Shown here: positions 6,737-14,834 of the stretch, one piece after another
Layout: every line of letters starts with the position of its first letter
How positions within the stretch are numbered: the first letter of the stretch is position 1
Assembly (NCBI GenBank): GCA_003854995.1
Contig: RQOI01000657.1
Span: forward strand, 1-34,553
Reading direction: 5' to 3'
Origin: Candidatus Zhuqueibacterota bacterium
GTDB lineage: Bacteria; Zhuqueibacterota; Zhuqueibacteria; Residuimicrobiales; Krinioviventaceae
Length of the DNA stretch: 34,553 bases
Translations under genes and position numbers: made by a program
Notes under the pieces: generated by a model
Seen by the model: the letters and a program-made list of their open reading frames with translations, nothing else
What the model was told of the DNA's origin: nothing
Databases searched by the model: none

Positions 6737-7762
6737 TCACCTCAGAGCCTCCCGTTCGATGCGCCAATCGCGAAAACTCTTTTCTTCATCGCGCCCCAGG
6801 TCCTTGCAGTCGCACTTGTCCCCTGCCGCGTTGATCTTTTTTATAGTACCGTCATCACTGAAGATTTGAAGAACACTATTCTGCTGCGAAAAAAAGAGCG
6901 CCTCGGGCGTAAATTTTTCAAATCGGCTGAAATCGATGCTCTCGATCTCTACCGGTGCGCTGTCCAGACCATCCCAGACATACAATTTGGCGTCGATCTC
7001 GTCGTCCGCTGGGCCGCCGATGACCAGATAGCAGCGCTGAAGCGGATCGAACTCGATGCTGCGGACGCCGCGATTCCCCATATCCAGCAGAAAGGTCTCG
7101 CCAAATTTCGGCGGCTGGGACTCTGCGACGACCGCAACGGGATTCAGCAATTCGATCACTAGCGCTCGGCCGCCGGGAATGGGATTGCGAAAGCCGATCA
7201 ACAGCGAGCGGCCATTCGGCGCCGCGGCCAGCCCCTCAATGTTCACGCCGCGTTCTTTCGGCGCGAGCTGATCATTCCGCTTTTCCTGCGGCAGATAGGA
7301 ATCCTCCATGCTGAGTTTTTTCACCGCCTCGAGTCTGAATATGTCATCCAGCAAATCGCGATAGGCGACGCCGACCGGCTCTATCTGCAATGTTCGAGGA
7401 TCGATCCGCACCGCAAAAAATTGATGTCGATTCCAGCTCATCCGCCCCTTTTTATCCCTGCCGTGCGAGGTGATGAAAAAATTATAGTCATCCAGTTTCG
7501 CTGCACCCTCAATATCAGACTCGGGTCGCTTGTCATCGTTTCTGATCTTGAAAAATGACGTCAGATCAAACGTCCGCACCGGCAATTTTTTATCGATGTG
7601 ATAGAGCCGCAGGATGTTATCTTCGTCATTGGCGATGATGAAATGCTCCTCTCCCACTCCCAGAGCCGCCGAGGCGTCGCACATCCCATAGTATGTCGCC
7701 ACCTCTGCACAGGATCGCATTGAAAACAGCCACACAACTGCCAAAACCAGACCGTACCGCAT
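6737..7762 (-). CDS. DUF3616-family secreted protein
   Basis: A 341-aa protein with an N-terminal signal peptide (VLAVVWLFSMRSCA), so probably periplasmic. It carries the features I associate with DUF3616: YYGMCDASAALGV, FIIANDEDNILRLY, ESDIEGAA, and ITSHGRDKKGR with RHQFFAVRI, followed by a beta-rich, possibly propeller-like remainder (VNIEGLAAAPNGRSLLIGFR, RGVRSIEFDPL). Its biochemical role is unknown. Of two ATGs the second (7762) has GAGG at 7 nt, while the first (7768) would be only 1 nt from it, so 7762 is chosen. It starts 9 nt after the rsgA stop and closes the xerD-birA-coaX-rsgA operon. Confidence 0.8.
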   Translation of the reverse strand: MRYGLVLAVVWLFSMRSCAEVATYYGMCDASAALGVGEEHFIIANDEDNILRLYHIDKKLPVRTFDLTSFFKIRNDDKRPESDIEGAAKLDDYNFFITSHGRDKKGRMSWNRHQFFAVRIDPRTLQIEPVGVAYRDLLDDIFRLEAVKKLSMEDSYLPQEKRNDQLAPKERGVNIEGLAAAPNGRSLLIGFRNPIPGGRALVIELLNPVAVVAESQPPKFGETFLLDMGNRGVRSIEFDPLQRCYLVIGGPADDEIDAKLYVWDGLDSAPVEIESIDFSRFEKFTPEALFFSQQNSVLQIFSDDGTIKKINAAGDKCDCKDLGRDEEKSFRDWRIEREALR

Positions 7763-7771
7763 GTTCATTCC

Positions 7772-8866
7772 TCATTCAAAGCCCTTGTGCCGATCATTTT
7801 TCAGCTGCCGTATGCTCTTGGCGATCGACTTCCAGCGTTTTTTCGTGTTTTGCCGCGCCGACCAATTTTCCTTTCTGGCTCGATAGTCGAGTTCTTTCTG
7901 CAGCTTGAGATAGCTCTCATATCGCTCCGCTGGCAGTTCTTTCGCCGCAACCGCGCGCAGCACAGCGCAGCCAGGTTCGTTCACGTGCCGACAATCCTTG
8001 AAACGACAATCGACGGCAATTTGTTCAATATCTGCAAAAGATTTTGCCATGCCGTCTTCGCCGTCCCACAATTGGATGGATCGCATGCCCGGATTGTCGA
8101 TGAGAATGCCACCCGAGTCGAGCAGAACCATCTCCCGATGGGTCGTGATGTGCCGGCCTTTGTCTTTATACTCTCCAGTCGCAGAGACTTTGAATTTTTC
8201 CACCCCGATGATTTTATTGATGATCGTCGATTTCCCCACACCAGACGATCCAAGCAGGGCCACAGTCTTTCCGGCGCCCAAATAGCGCTGCAGGACGTCA
8301 AGCCCTTCATCCTTTGCCGCGCTCAGAACGTGAACGTCCACACCAATGGCCACCTGCTCAATTTGCGGCAAGATATCGTCAACATGATCGCAGAGATCGG
8401 ATTTGTTCAACAGCAGAACTGGTTTTGCCCCGCTGTCCCAAATGACTGTCAGATATCGTTCAATCCGTCTGAGATTCAACTCTTCGTTTAAGGCAGTGAC
8501 CAGAAAGATGGCATCCACATTTGCGACGAGCACCTGTTCATCGGCGATGGGCCGGCGCCCCTTGCGCGTCGTGGTATCGCGGGATATTTTTGTCTTGCGC
8601 GGCAACACGTGATGAATGACAGCCTTGTCTTCTTCGGCCTGCAGCTGCACCAATACCCAATCGCCGACAGCCGGAAAGTCGGCCAAAGATTCAGCCTGAT
8701 GTCTGAATTTCCCCAAGATGACAGCGGTATGCTCGCCGGTTTCGGTCAAGACGCGATACTGCTTCTTCTGTTGCCTGGAGACTCGCGCGCAGACCAGTCC
8801 AGAGTCACTGCATTCGCCCAACTGGGCTTGAAAATAGTCGTCCCATCCCAAATCTGTCAATGTCAC
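7772..8866 (-). CDS. rsgA: Ribosome small-subunit-dependent GTPase A
   Basis: A 364-aa circularly permuted GTPase that checks late 30S assembly. An OB-fold N-domain (to about 100) is followed by the permuted order: G4 NKSD (154-157), G5 SAA (182-184), P-loop GSSGVGKST (206-214), G3 DNPG (257-260), then the zinc site C287-x4-C292-x-H294-x5-C300. The C-terminus is basic and helical. The start is GTG at 8866 with AGAGGA 6 nt upstream. GTGA overlaps the coaX TGA by 4 nt, which implies translational coupling. Confidence 0.96.
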   Translation of the reverse strand: MTLTDLGWDDYFQAQLGECSDSGLVCARVSRQQKKQYRVLTETGEHTAVILGKFRHQAESLADFPAVGDWVLVQLQAEEDKAVIHHVLPRKTKISRDTTTRKGRRPIADEQVLVANVDAIFLVTALNEELNLRRIERYLTVIWDSGAKPVLLLNKSDLCDHVDDILPQIEQVAIGVDVHVLSAAKDEGLDVLQRYLGAGKTVALLGSSGVGKSTIINKIIGVEKFKVSATGEYKDKGRHITTHREMVLLDSGGILIDNPGMRSIQLWDGEDGMAKSFADIEQIAVDCRFKDCRHVNEPGCAVLRAVAAKELPAERYESYLKLQKELDYRARKENWSARQNTKKRWKSIAKSIRQLKNDRHKGFE

Positions 8867-9663
8867 TGTTGTTCCTCTTTCTTGCGGGCAGCCGGTTCAT
8901 GTTTGACCCGATCATAGATTATTTTCAGCCCGTCGAGCGTCAGAAAAGAATCCAGCGTGTAGCTGTTGCGCAGCTGGTTGATGACGAGGCGGGCGAGTCC
9001 TCCGGTGGCAATGCATCTCGCTGTCTCTCCCAGCTCTTCGTTGATCCTCCTCGTCAAGCCATCGATCATCTCGACCGCGCCATACATGAGGCCGGATTGC
9101 ATGCTCGTCTCCGTGGTTTTGCCGATCACCTTTTCGGGAAAGGAGAGATAAACCCGCGGCAGTTTTGCGGCCTTTTGGTGCAGCACCATGGATGACATCT
9201 CGATGCCGGGCGCAATCATGCCGCCAAGATATTCACCGCGCGCGGAAACGACATCAAAAGAGGTCGCCGTGCCAAAATCGACAATGATCAACGGTCCGCC
9301 GTATTTGAAAAAGCCGCCGACAGCATTGCACAAACGATCTGCGCCGACAGACTGGGGAGTGTTATATTTGATCTCAATGCCCAGATCCAGCGTCCAATCG
9401 ACGGTCACGGGTTTGCACTTTAAGTACTTGTCCGACATCTTTTCAAAGGTGTGCGTGATGTCCGGCACCACCGAGGTGATCGCGACGCCGGTTACTTTCT
9501 CAATGTCGAATCCATTCGCGCCGACAATCGATTTCATCAAAATCCAGGTCTCATCTTCGGTTCTCTCAGCCGTGCTGGAGAGCCGCCAATGCGCCGACAG
9601 CTCCTTATCCACGAACAAGCCGGCAGCTATTTGGGTGTTGCCGATGTCAATTGCGAGTATCAT
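8863..9663 (-). CDS. coaX: Type III pantothenate kinase
   Basis: A 266-aa enzyme that phosphorylates pantothenate in the first step of coenzyme A synthesis. It has the ASKHA-fold phosphate loop DIGNT (6-10), the GADR motif (107-110, catalytic Asp109), DFGTATSFD (129-137) and GGMIAPGI. Its length is usual. It overlaps birA by 17 nt upstream and rsgA by 4 nt downstream. The birA-coaX pairing is common in bacteria. Confidence 0.96.
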   Translation of the reverse strand: MILAIDIGNTQIAAGLFVDKELSAHWRLSSTAERTEDETWILMKSIVGANGFDIEKVTGVAITSVVPDITHTFEKMSDKYLKCKPVTVDWTLDLGIEIKYNTPQSVGADRLCNAVGGFFKYGGPLIIVDFGTATSFDVVSARGEYLGGMIAPGIEMSSMVLHQKAAKLPRVYLSFPEKVIGKTTETSMQSGLMYGAVEMIDGLTRRINEELGETARCIATGGLARLVINQLRNSYTLDSFLTLDGLKIIYDRVKHEPAARKKEEQQ

Positions 9664-10414
9664 GATCTTCCCTCAAAGAAATGTGAGCGTAATCCCTCAC
9701 GACCAGTTGTTGACCTTTACTTTCTATAACAGCAAAGCCATAGTCGTCAATACCCCTGAAGATGCCGGCTGCCGCGCCATTTTTGCGCGCAATATTTACA
9801 GGCCGATGAATATGCGCGCAATAGTCCACCCATTTATCCCGCAGCGCGAGCCACCCGTCCTCTTTCTGTACGTCGCTGTACAGGCGATCTAAAAACTCGA
9901 GCACTTTATTGAAAACAGCCTTTAGACTATATTCTTTCCCGCTGACGCTCTTCATTGATCCGACAGAACAGCGCAGGTGCTGCGGAAAATCAGCCTCATC
10001 GTCGTTCACATTGAGGCCGATGCCCAGAATGACATCCACCCTTTGCGAGTATGAAATCGTCTCAACGAGGATGCCGGCAATTTTCCGCCCCTGCACGACG
10101 ATGTCATTTGGCCACTTTATCTGCGCAGCAATGTTCTCCGAGCGAAGGAAATCGACAATGGCGACCGCCGGGAAGAGATGGTACAGCGGGACAGTTCTGG
10201 CGCCGGTACGCGCTGAGAGGCGAATTGAAAACGTCAGCCCCTTTCCCCGGCAGGAGGTCCAGACATGCCCACCTCTACCCCTGCCGCAGGTTTGCTCAGC
10301 CGCGATGACGACTGTGCCGGCAGAAAGAGTCGACAGCTTTCGTTTCACGTAGTCATTCGTAGAATCCACCCGATTGAGCCGTATGATGTGGGCGCCGATC
10401 AGTCGTTCATTCAT
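9647..10414 (-). CDS. birA: Biotin-[acetyl-CoA-carboxylase] ligase, catalytic-only type
   Basis: A 255-aa biotin protein ligase that attaches biotin to carboxylase carrier domains. It lacks the N-terminal DNA-binding domain of E. coli BirA, so it should not repress transcription itself. The motifs GRGRGGHVW (44-52, biotinyl-AMP loop), KWPNDIVV (100-107) and KIAGILVE (111-118) are present, with a small C-terminal SH3-like domain (FRGIDDYGFAVIES). The track start at 10444 lies within xerD. The ATG at 10414 overlaps the xerD stop by only 8 nt and gives a normal N-terminus. Confidence 0.94.
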   Translation of the reverse strand: MNERLIGAHIIRLNRVDSTNDYVKRKLSTLSAGTVVIAAEQTCGRGRGGHVWTSCRGKGLTFSIRLSARTGARTVPLYHLFPAVAIVDFLRSENIAAQIKWPNDIVVQGRKIAGILVETISYSQRVDVILGIGLNVNDDEADFPQHLRCSVGSMKSVSGKEYSLKAVFNKVLEFLDRLYSDVQKEDGWLALRDKWVDYCAHIHRPVNIARKNGAAAGIFRGIDDYGFAVIESKGQQLVVRDYAHISLREDHDTRN

Positions 10415-11333
10415 CTTTGTCTTTCCACAGGCGTCCACTTTCAAGGGGATGATACCGATGATGCACCTGTTTCAGAAAGTCCTGGTCCAGGTGCGTATAG
10501 ATTTGCGTGGTGATAATATCCGCATGTCCCAGCATTTCCTGAACAGCCCTCAAATCAGCGCCGCCCTCGATCAAGTGAGTGGCAAACGAATGTCGAATGG
10601 TGTGCGGACTGATGAACTTGCGAACACCGGCCTGCTGAGCATATTTTTTGAGATGGATCCACACACTCTGGCGGCTCAATTTTTTACCAAAGCGATTCAA
10701 AAACAGGATATCTCCGCCTAATCCCAATGCAGCCAGAGGGATTCGAGCTCCTTGCATATAGGTCCTGATCCAGCCGAGTGCGGTATCGGCAATGGGGACA
10801 AGTCGCTCCTTGTCGCCCTTGCCGGACACTCTGATGAACTCATCCTGCCAATAGATATCCCTGTTTTTTATATTGGTGAGCTCTGACACGCGAACACCTG
10901 TCGCATAGGCGGTTTCCAGCAGTGCGCGATCGCGCAGACCCGTGTCCGTCGCTGTATCCGGCTGCTCCAGCAGGCGCGCCATCTCTTCGACAGTGAGCAC
11001 TTCGGGCAGCTTCATCCACGGTTTCGGAACCACGATATTTTCAGTTGGATCCGCAGAGGTGACGTTTTCACCAATGAGAAAATGATGAAAGGCCCGGACA
11101 GCTGATAAATTTCGCGACACAGATGCGGCGCTCAGTGTCAGTTCATGCAGCATTTCCAAAAAGGCATAGACATCGCGATGGGAGAGTTGCGAAAAATCAT
11201 CGATGGCTCGCTCCTGCAGGAATATGATATAGCGCAGCAGATCTCTCTGATAGGCTTCGACCGTGTTGCGCGCAACTTGTCGCTCGACGCGCAGGTAATC
11301 GATGAACGATTTTAAATGATCGGCGAGGTTCAA
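10407..11333 (-). CDS. xerD: Tyrosine recombinase XerD-like
   Basis: A 308-aa integrase-family recombinase, the size of XerC/XerD, with a SAM-like core-binding N-domain (1-100) and a catalytic domain holding Arg148 (TGVRVSEL), Lys172 (SGKGDKER), His244/Arg247 (HTIRHSF), His270 (LGHADI) and nucleophile Tyr279 (TQIYTHLD). It most likely resolves chromosome dimers at dif together with a partner. Assignment to XerD rather than XerC rests on general resemblance. Its location in a housekeeping operon argues against a phage integrase. Confidence 0.92.
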   Translation of the reverse strand: MNLADHLKSFIDYLRVERQVARNTVEAYQRDLLRYIIFLQERAIDDFSQLSHRDVYAFLEMLHELTLSAASVSRNLSAVRAFHHFLIGENVTSADPTENIVVPKPWMKLPEVLTVEEMARLLEQPDTATDTGLRDRALLETAYATGVRVSELTNIKNRDIYWQDEFIRVSGKGDKERLVPIADTALGWIRTYMQGARIPLAALGLGGDILFLNRFGKKLSRQSVWIHLKKYAQQAGVRKFISPHTIRHSFATHLIEGGADLRAVQEMLGHADIITTQIYTHLDQDFLKQVHHRYHPLESGRLWKDKDE

Positions 11334-11348
11334 CGTCAGACAGGTTGG

Positions 11349-11786
11349 TTATTTTTCCGGCAAAAGCTCTTCAGCCAAAGACAAAGCGACGCCCGACAGC
11401 ATAATTTCCGGCCCAAGGGTCGTGAAATCTCCCGATAAGATATCTCGATCGACGTTTGCATACAAGCTGCAGCCCGCTTCCCGCTCGACAATGAGGCCGG
11501 AAATTTTTCCGCCCGATTCTCCGATAAAGGTCACTTCGCCGAGCATGTCGCTCACGACATAGCCCGTACAAAAGTGCAGCTGCAGATGCGAGCACTGCGC
11601 GTAGACAGTGATCAAATTGCCGTCACGTGCGCCGATGGGGATGTCCGGGTAAATCTCCAGCGATAATCTATTGTTATTTTCGGGATTTGTCATCTCAAAT
11701 CGATAATTGTTGCCCTTGAACTTGGGCTTCACACCCAGCGTTTTGGCGATGATATCAATATCCTTTGCATCAAAAACTCGTTTCAT
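11349..11786 (-). CDS. Conserved-looking hypothetical protein, 145 aa
   Basis: I do not recognise this protein. It is 145 aa and soluble, with no signal peptide or membrane segment. An N-terminal helix (DAKDIDIIAKTLGV) is followed by alternating strands (YRFEMTNP, RLSLEIYPD, NLITVYAQ, HLQLHFCTGYV, EVTFIGES, KISGLIVEREAG) and a C-terminal helix (VALSLAEELLPE), which suggests a compact beta-rich fold. It is the first intact gene after a strong promoter and lies 15 nt before xerD, so it is co-transcribed with xerD-birA-coaX-rsgA. Base composition is like its neighbours. Confidence 0.75.
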   Translation of the reverse strand: MKRVFDAKDIDIIAKTLGVKPKFKGNNYRFEMTNPENNNRLSLEIYPDIPIGARDGNLITVYAQCSHLQLHFCTGYVVSDMLGEVTFIGESGGKISGLIVEREAGCSLYANVDRDILSGDFTTLGPEIMLSGVALSLAEELLPEK

Positions 11787-11861
11787 TTTCTGCCTGTTGA
11801 TTTTAGACGAGAACAGAGCCGCTTTGTCCAGCGTTACGTCACATTTATTTCAATTGTTTCA

Positions 11862-11996
11862 TCATCCGGCTCCTCGCACGATCTCGAGCTCGACAGAGGC
11901 GCCTTTCGCCAAGGTTCTGAAACCATCCATGTCGATTACCGACTGATTTTCAAAGTGACCTACCGGAGATATCGGCCTCTGCTGCCCTGCTCCCAC
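11862..11996 (-). pseudogene. Cold-shock-domain remnant (44 codons) in the xerD-operon leader
   Basis: A short open frame too small for the ORF track. Its C-terminal part, SVIDMDGFRTLAKGASVELE, closely matches the last strands of cold-shock proteins (typically ...GFRTL.EG..VEFEIV.G). The beginning, RPISPVGHFEN, only vaguely resembles the region around the RNP2 motif. RNP1 (KGFGFI) and the first strand are absent. The first possible start is a GTG at 11996 without a Shine-Dalgarno. It is therefore probably a decayed 5'-truncated csp gene, whose promoter (12011-12039) now drives the downstream operon. It could instead be a translated leader peptide. Confidence 0.45.
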
Positions 11997-12010
11997 GACA
12001 AATCGCGGCT

Positions 12011-12039
12011 AATATATTAACATGCGCGACATTTGTCAA
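12011..12039 (-). promoter_or_regulatory. Near-consensus sigma-70 promoter upstream of the 145-aa gene and xerD operon
   Basis: TTGACA (12039-12034), a 17-bp spacer and TATATT (12016-12011) on the minus strand. The start near 12004 gives a leader of about 218 nt to the ATG at 11786. It is the strongest promoter match in the window and lies 26 nt downstream of the rpe stop. Confidence 0.75.
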
Positions 12040-12064
12040 GCGCAAGTTTAATTTTCGCATACAC

Positions 12065-12739
12065 TCAGGCCATTTTCAGCAGAGAGGTCTCGGCCGCTTT
12101 TTTTATACGGTGAAAGGCTGCTGCAATATCCGGCTCGCCAAATATGGAACTGCCGGCCACCAGCACGGTCGCGCCAGCTCTGACGACGCGCGGAGCAGTG
12201 GTCTCGTCAATACCACCATCGACCTGAATTTCAAATCGCAGATCATTTTTTTTCTTATAGGCATCCAGGGCGGCAATTTTTTCCACCATATCAGGTATAA
12301 AGCGCTGTCCGCCAAATCCAGGCTCGACGGTCATGACCAGTACCAGTTCGACGCGAGACAAAACTGGTTCAATGAGAGAGAGTGGCGTCGCCGGATTGAG
12401 GGTGACTCCCGCCTTGAGGTCCAGGTCGTGTATCTTGTCGATCGTCGCCCATAGATGCGGGCACGCTTCCACATGCACGGTCAACTGATCGACGCCGGCT
12501 TGATGAAAAGCAGGGAGATGCAAGTCCGCATTTTCAATCATCAGATGCGCATCCAGCGGCAGATGTGTGATTTTGCGAATTCCCGAGATGACAAGTGGAC
12601 CAAACGTCAAGTTCGGCACATAATGACCATCCATGACGTCGAGATGAATCCAGTCCGCACCGGCCTCCTCGACAATCCTGATCTGCTCGGCGAGCTGCGC
12701 GAAATCAGCGCTCAGCACTGAGGGCGCCATTTTCACCAT
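12065..12739 (-). CDS. rpe: Ribulose-phosphate 3-epimerase
   Basis: A 224-aa TIM-barrel enzyme that interconverts ribulose 5-phosphate and xylulose 5-phosphate. Visible signatures are HLDVMDGHYVPN (metal and catalytic Asp), DAHLMI, VHVEA, MTVEPGFGGQ, VDGGID (second catalytic Asp) and the phosphate-binding AGSSIF. The ATG at 12739 has GGAGG 7 nt upstream and overlaps the PASTA gene stop by 7 nt. It is the last gene of the radA-to-rpe run. Confidence 0.97.
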   Translation of the reverse strand: MVKMAPSVLSADFAQLAEQIRIVEEAGADWIHLDVMDGHYVPNLTFGPLVISGIRKITHLPLDAHLMIENADLHLPAFHQAGVDQLTVHVEACPHLWATIDKIHDLDLKAGVTLNPATPLSLIEPVLSRVELVLVMTVEPGFGGQRFIPDMVEKIAALDAYKKKNDLRFEIQVDGGIDETTAPRVVRAGATVLVAGSSIFGEPDIAAAFHRIKKAAETSLLKMA

Positions 12740-13482
12740 GACAACGCCTCCGCTTGCGGCGATTTGCTCAGGATGATATGAACGGAATCTCCTCTGGCTG
12801 CCCGTTCTCCTGCCTGCAGTGATTGGTGAATGACAAGACCGGGCGCCACGTTGGCCGATTCGAGAAAACTCACCCGCCCTTTTGTCAACAATGACCTTTT
12901 CAGCAATAACTCGGCCTTGTCTTGCGTCAAGCCATACAGATCGGGGACGAATAGCCCGCCCATCGTTTCTCCCTTGCTCACCGTCATATCGATGACGCTG
13001 CCAGCCATCACCTCGGTTTCAGGCGCAATGGACTGAGCAGTGACGACGCCATCCGGATAGTACGGATCAGATTCATACGCGATTCTGCCGACGATGAGCT
13101 GATTTTGCACGATGCTGAATTGAGCATCGCGCATATTTGTGCCGACAAGCTGCGGCACAGTGACCGGACGTTTGCCCTTTGAGGAGATGAGATAGACTCG
13201 TCGACCTTTCTTCACAAAGCTGTTCGCAACCGGATTCTGAAAAATCGTATAGCCGGCCGGAACAGCATCATCAAACCTGATCTCGCCGCGCATCGGCACG
13301 AGCTTGCTGTGCCGCAAAATCTTTTCCGCTGCGGCAAGACTGAGGTTTGTCACATCGGGCACTTGCACCCGTTGCCAGTGGCGGGTATACAGGGGCAAGA
13401 TGATAAAGTTCATCAGACAATACGCAGCCACAATAATCCCACAAATAAGGAGAATCACAGTGCGAGTTTTACTGTTCTTCAT
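12733..13482 (-). CDS. Membrane-anchored protein with three PASTA domains
   Basis: A 249-aa protein with a short basic N-terminus, one membrane helix (about 8-32, VILLICGIIVAAYCLMNFII) and three PASTA domains starting at VQVPDVTNLSLAAAE, VTVPQLVGTNMRDAQ and LFVPDLYGLTQDKAE. PASTA domains bind muropeptides or beta-lactams in penicillin-binding proteins and Ser/Thr kinases. Here no kinase or transpeptidase domain is attached, so a role as an envelope or peptidoglycan sensor or scaffold is only inferred. The track start at 13497 is a TTG overlapping the rsmB stop; ATG 13482 with upstream GAGAG is preferred. It lies between rsmB and rpe; such placement between these genes also occurs in relatives of the FCB group, by recollection. 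Confidence 0.88.
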   Translation of the reverse strand: MKNSKTRTVILLICGIIVAAYCLMNFIILPLYTRHWQRVQVPDVTNLSLAAAEKILRHSKLVPMRGEIRFDDAVPAGYTIFQNPVANSFVKKGRRVYLISSKGKRPVTVPQLVGTNMRDAQFSIVQNQLIVGRIAYESDPYYPDGVVTAQSIAPETEVMAGSVIDMTVSKGETMGGLFVPDLYGLTQDKAELLLKRSLLTKGRVSFLESANVAPGLVIHQSLQAGERAARGDSVHIILSKSPQAEALSW

Positions 13483-13493
13483 GCTTTTTGCTC

Positions 13494-14831
13494 TCAAAAT
13501 TTAATCATCTTTGCTGCAAAACTGCCATCCATGCGATTTTTGTGCGGCCAGGTTCGAATGAATCCCTGGTCTGTGATGAATTCATCTGCAATATTCGACG
13601 TATGTGCATTAACAATCTGGAACCGTCGATTATTGCCGACAAATTCATCGATGATCATCTCGTTCTCTTCCGGAAGGACGGTGCAGGTCGAATAGACGAG
13701 AACGCCACCCGGCTTGACAAGTTCGCTCGCGCGATTTATCAGCCTCCTCTGCAGGTCGGCGAGTTCGCGCACCTCCCGGGCACTCTTTTTCCAGCGCACA
13801 TCGGGTTTTTTCCGTATGGCGCCCAGGCCTGAACAGGGAGCGTCGAGCAGCACGACATCGGCCCGCTGCATGGGGAAGTGGCCAGCATCAGCGACGATCG
13901 CGTGCACAGATGAGAGATCGAGCCGTCTGGCCGTGCGATCGAGCAAGACAATGCGCTTTTTGTTCACATCGCCGCTGATGACGACACCCTGATCTCGCAT
14001 CAGCTCCGCCAGATGAGTCGATTTGCCGCCGGGCGCAGCGCAGAGGTCAACAACTATCTGTGCGGGCTGTGGATCGGCGAGCAGGCCAACCAGTCCCGCA
14101 CTGTCGTCCTGCACCGTCACCATCCCTTCAGCCATCAGTTGGGTGCGAAAATCATAGTCAATTGCACGGATTCGATAAAAACCAGGCACGGGTGACGCTT
14201 CATAGTCGACATTGTTGCTCGCCAGCAGATCGGCAAAATCATCAGCCGAGATCTTGCGCTGATTCAACCGCAGTGTCAAGTCTGGCGCCTGATTGTTCGC
14301 CCGGCAGTATTCCCGCGTCATGTCAAAACCAAAATGGTGCAACATGAGCTCGACAAGCCATTCGGGATGCGATTCTGCGACGGCCAGGTGCTCGATCGGC
14401 GACGTCTCAGCATCGGGGAAGGTGATGCCATCGGGCTTTCGCAGATAGGCTCGCAGGATGCCGTTGATGACGCCGGTCCAGCGATGCAGGTGCAGCGTGC
14501 GCGCGAGCTGGACGCATTCGTTCACGGCCGCGTACGATGGCACCTGCATGAACTCCAGTTGATAGAGCGCCTGCCACAAAAGCCAGCGGATGTTTTGTGG
14601 CAATTGATCCCTCTGCCCGGTGAAAAGGTGGTCGATCATCCAATCGAACCGCTTTTTCCAGCGGATGGCGCCGCGCACGACTTGCGTCACAAAAGCGCGC
14701 TCGCGCTCGGCAAACGAGTGGCGATCGAGCAGATGAGAAAGAACGAGATCCGTATAGCCCTTATCGCCTTCAATTCGCGAGATGGCCACATGCGCTATTG
14801 CACGAGGGGTCTGTCCTGTTTTCATCGCCAT
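13494..14831 (-). CDS. rsmB: 16S rRNA (cytosine-967-C5)-methyltransferase
   Basis: A 445-aa RNA methyltransferase. An N-terminal NusB-like helical domain (about 5-135) is followed by a Rossmann methyltransferase with the SAM motif DLCAAPGGKSTH (262-273), the DAPCSG loop (Cys333, product release) and STCT (Cys383, catalytic nucleophile). It makes m5C967 in 16S rRNA in characterised species. It starts 3 nt after the fmt stop and has little Shine-Dalgarno, so coupling with fmt is likely. The fmt-rsmB pair is a common arrangement. Confidence 0.95.
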   Translation of the reverse strand: MAMKTGQTPRAIAHVAISRIEGDKGYTDLVLSHLLDRHSFAERERAFVTQVVRGAIRWKKRFDWMIDHLFTGQRDQLPQNIRWLLWQALYQLEFMQVPSYAAVNECVQLARTLHLHRWTGVINGILRAYLRKPDGITFPDAETSPIEHLAVAESHPEWLVELMLHHFGFDMTREYCRANNQAPDLTLRLNQRKISADDFADLLASNNVDYEASPVPGFYRIRAIDYDFRTQLMAEGMVTVQDDSAGLVGLLADPQPAQIVVDLCAAPGGKSTHLAELMRDQGVVISGDVNKKRIVLLDRTARRLDLSSVHAIVADAGHFPMQRADVVLLDAPCSGLGAIRKKPDVRWKKSAREVRELADLQRRLINRASELVKPGGVLVYSTCTVLPEENEMIIDEFVGNNRRFQIVNAHTSNIADEFITDQGFIRTWPHKNRMDGSFAAKMIKF

Positions 14832-14834
14832 ACG

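Noticed and set aside
10407-11333. XerD-like recombinase as evidence of a prophage or integron
   Set aside because: No phage genes, cassette array or att-like repeats are seen, and it is embedded in a housekeeping operon.
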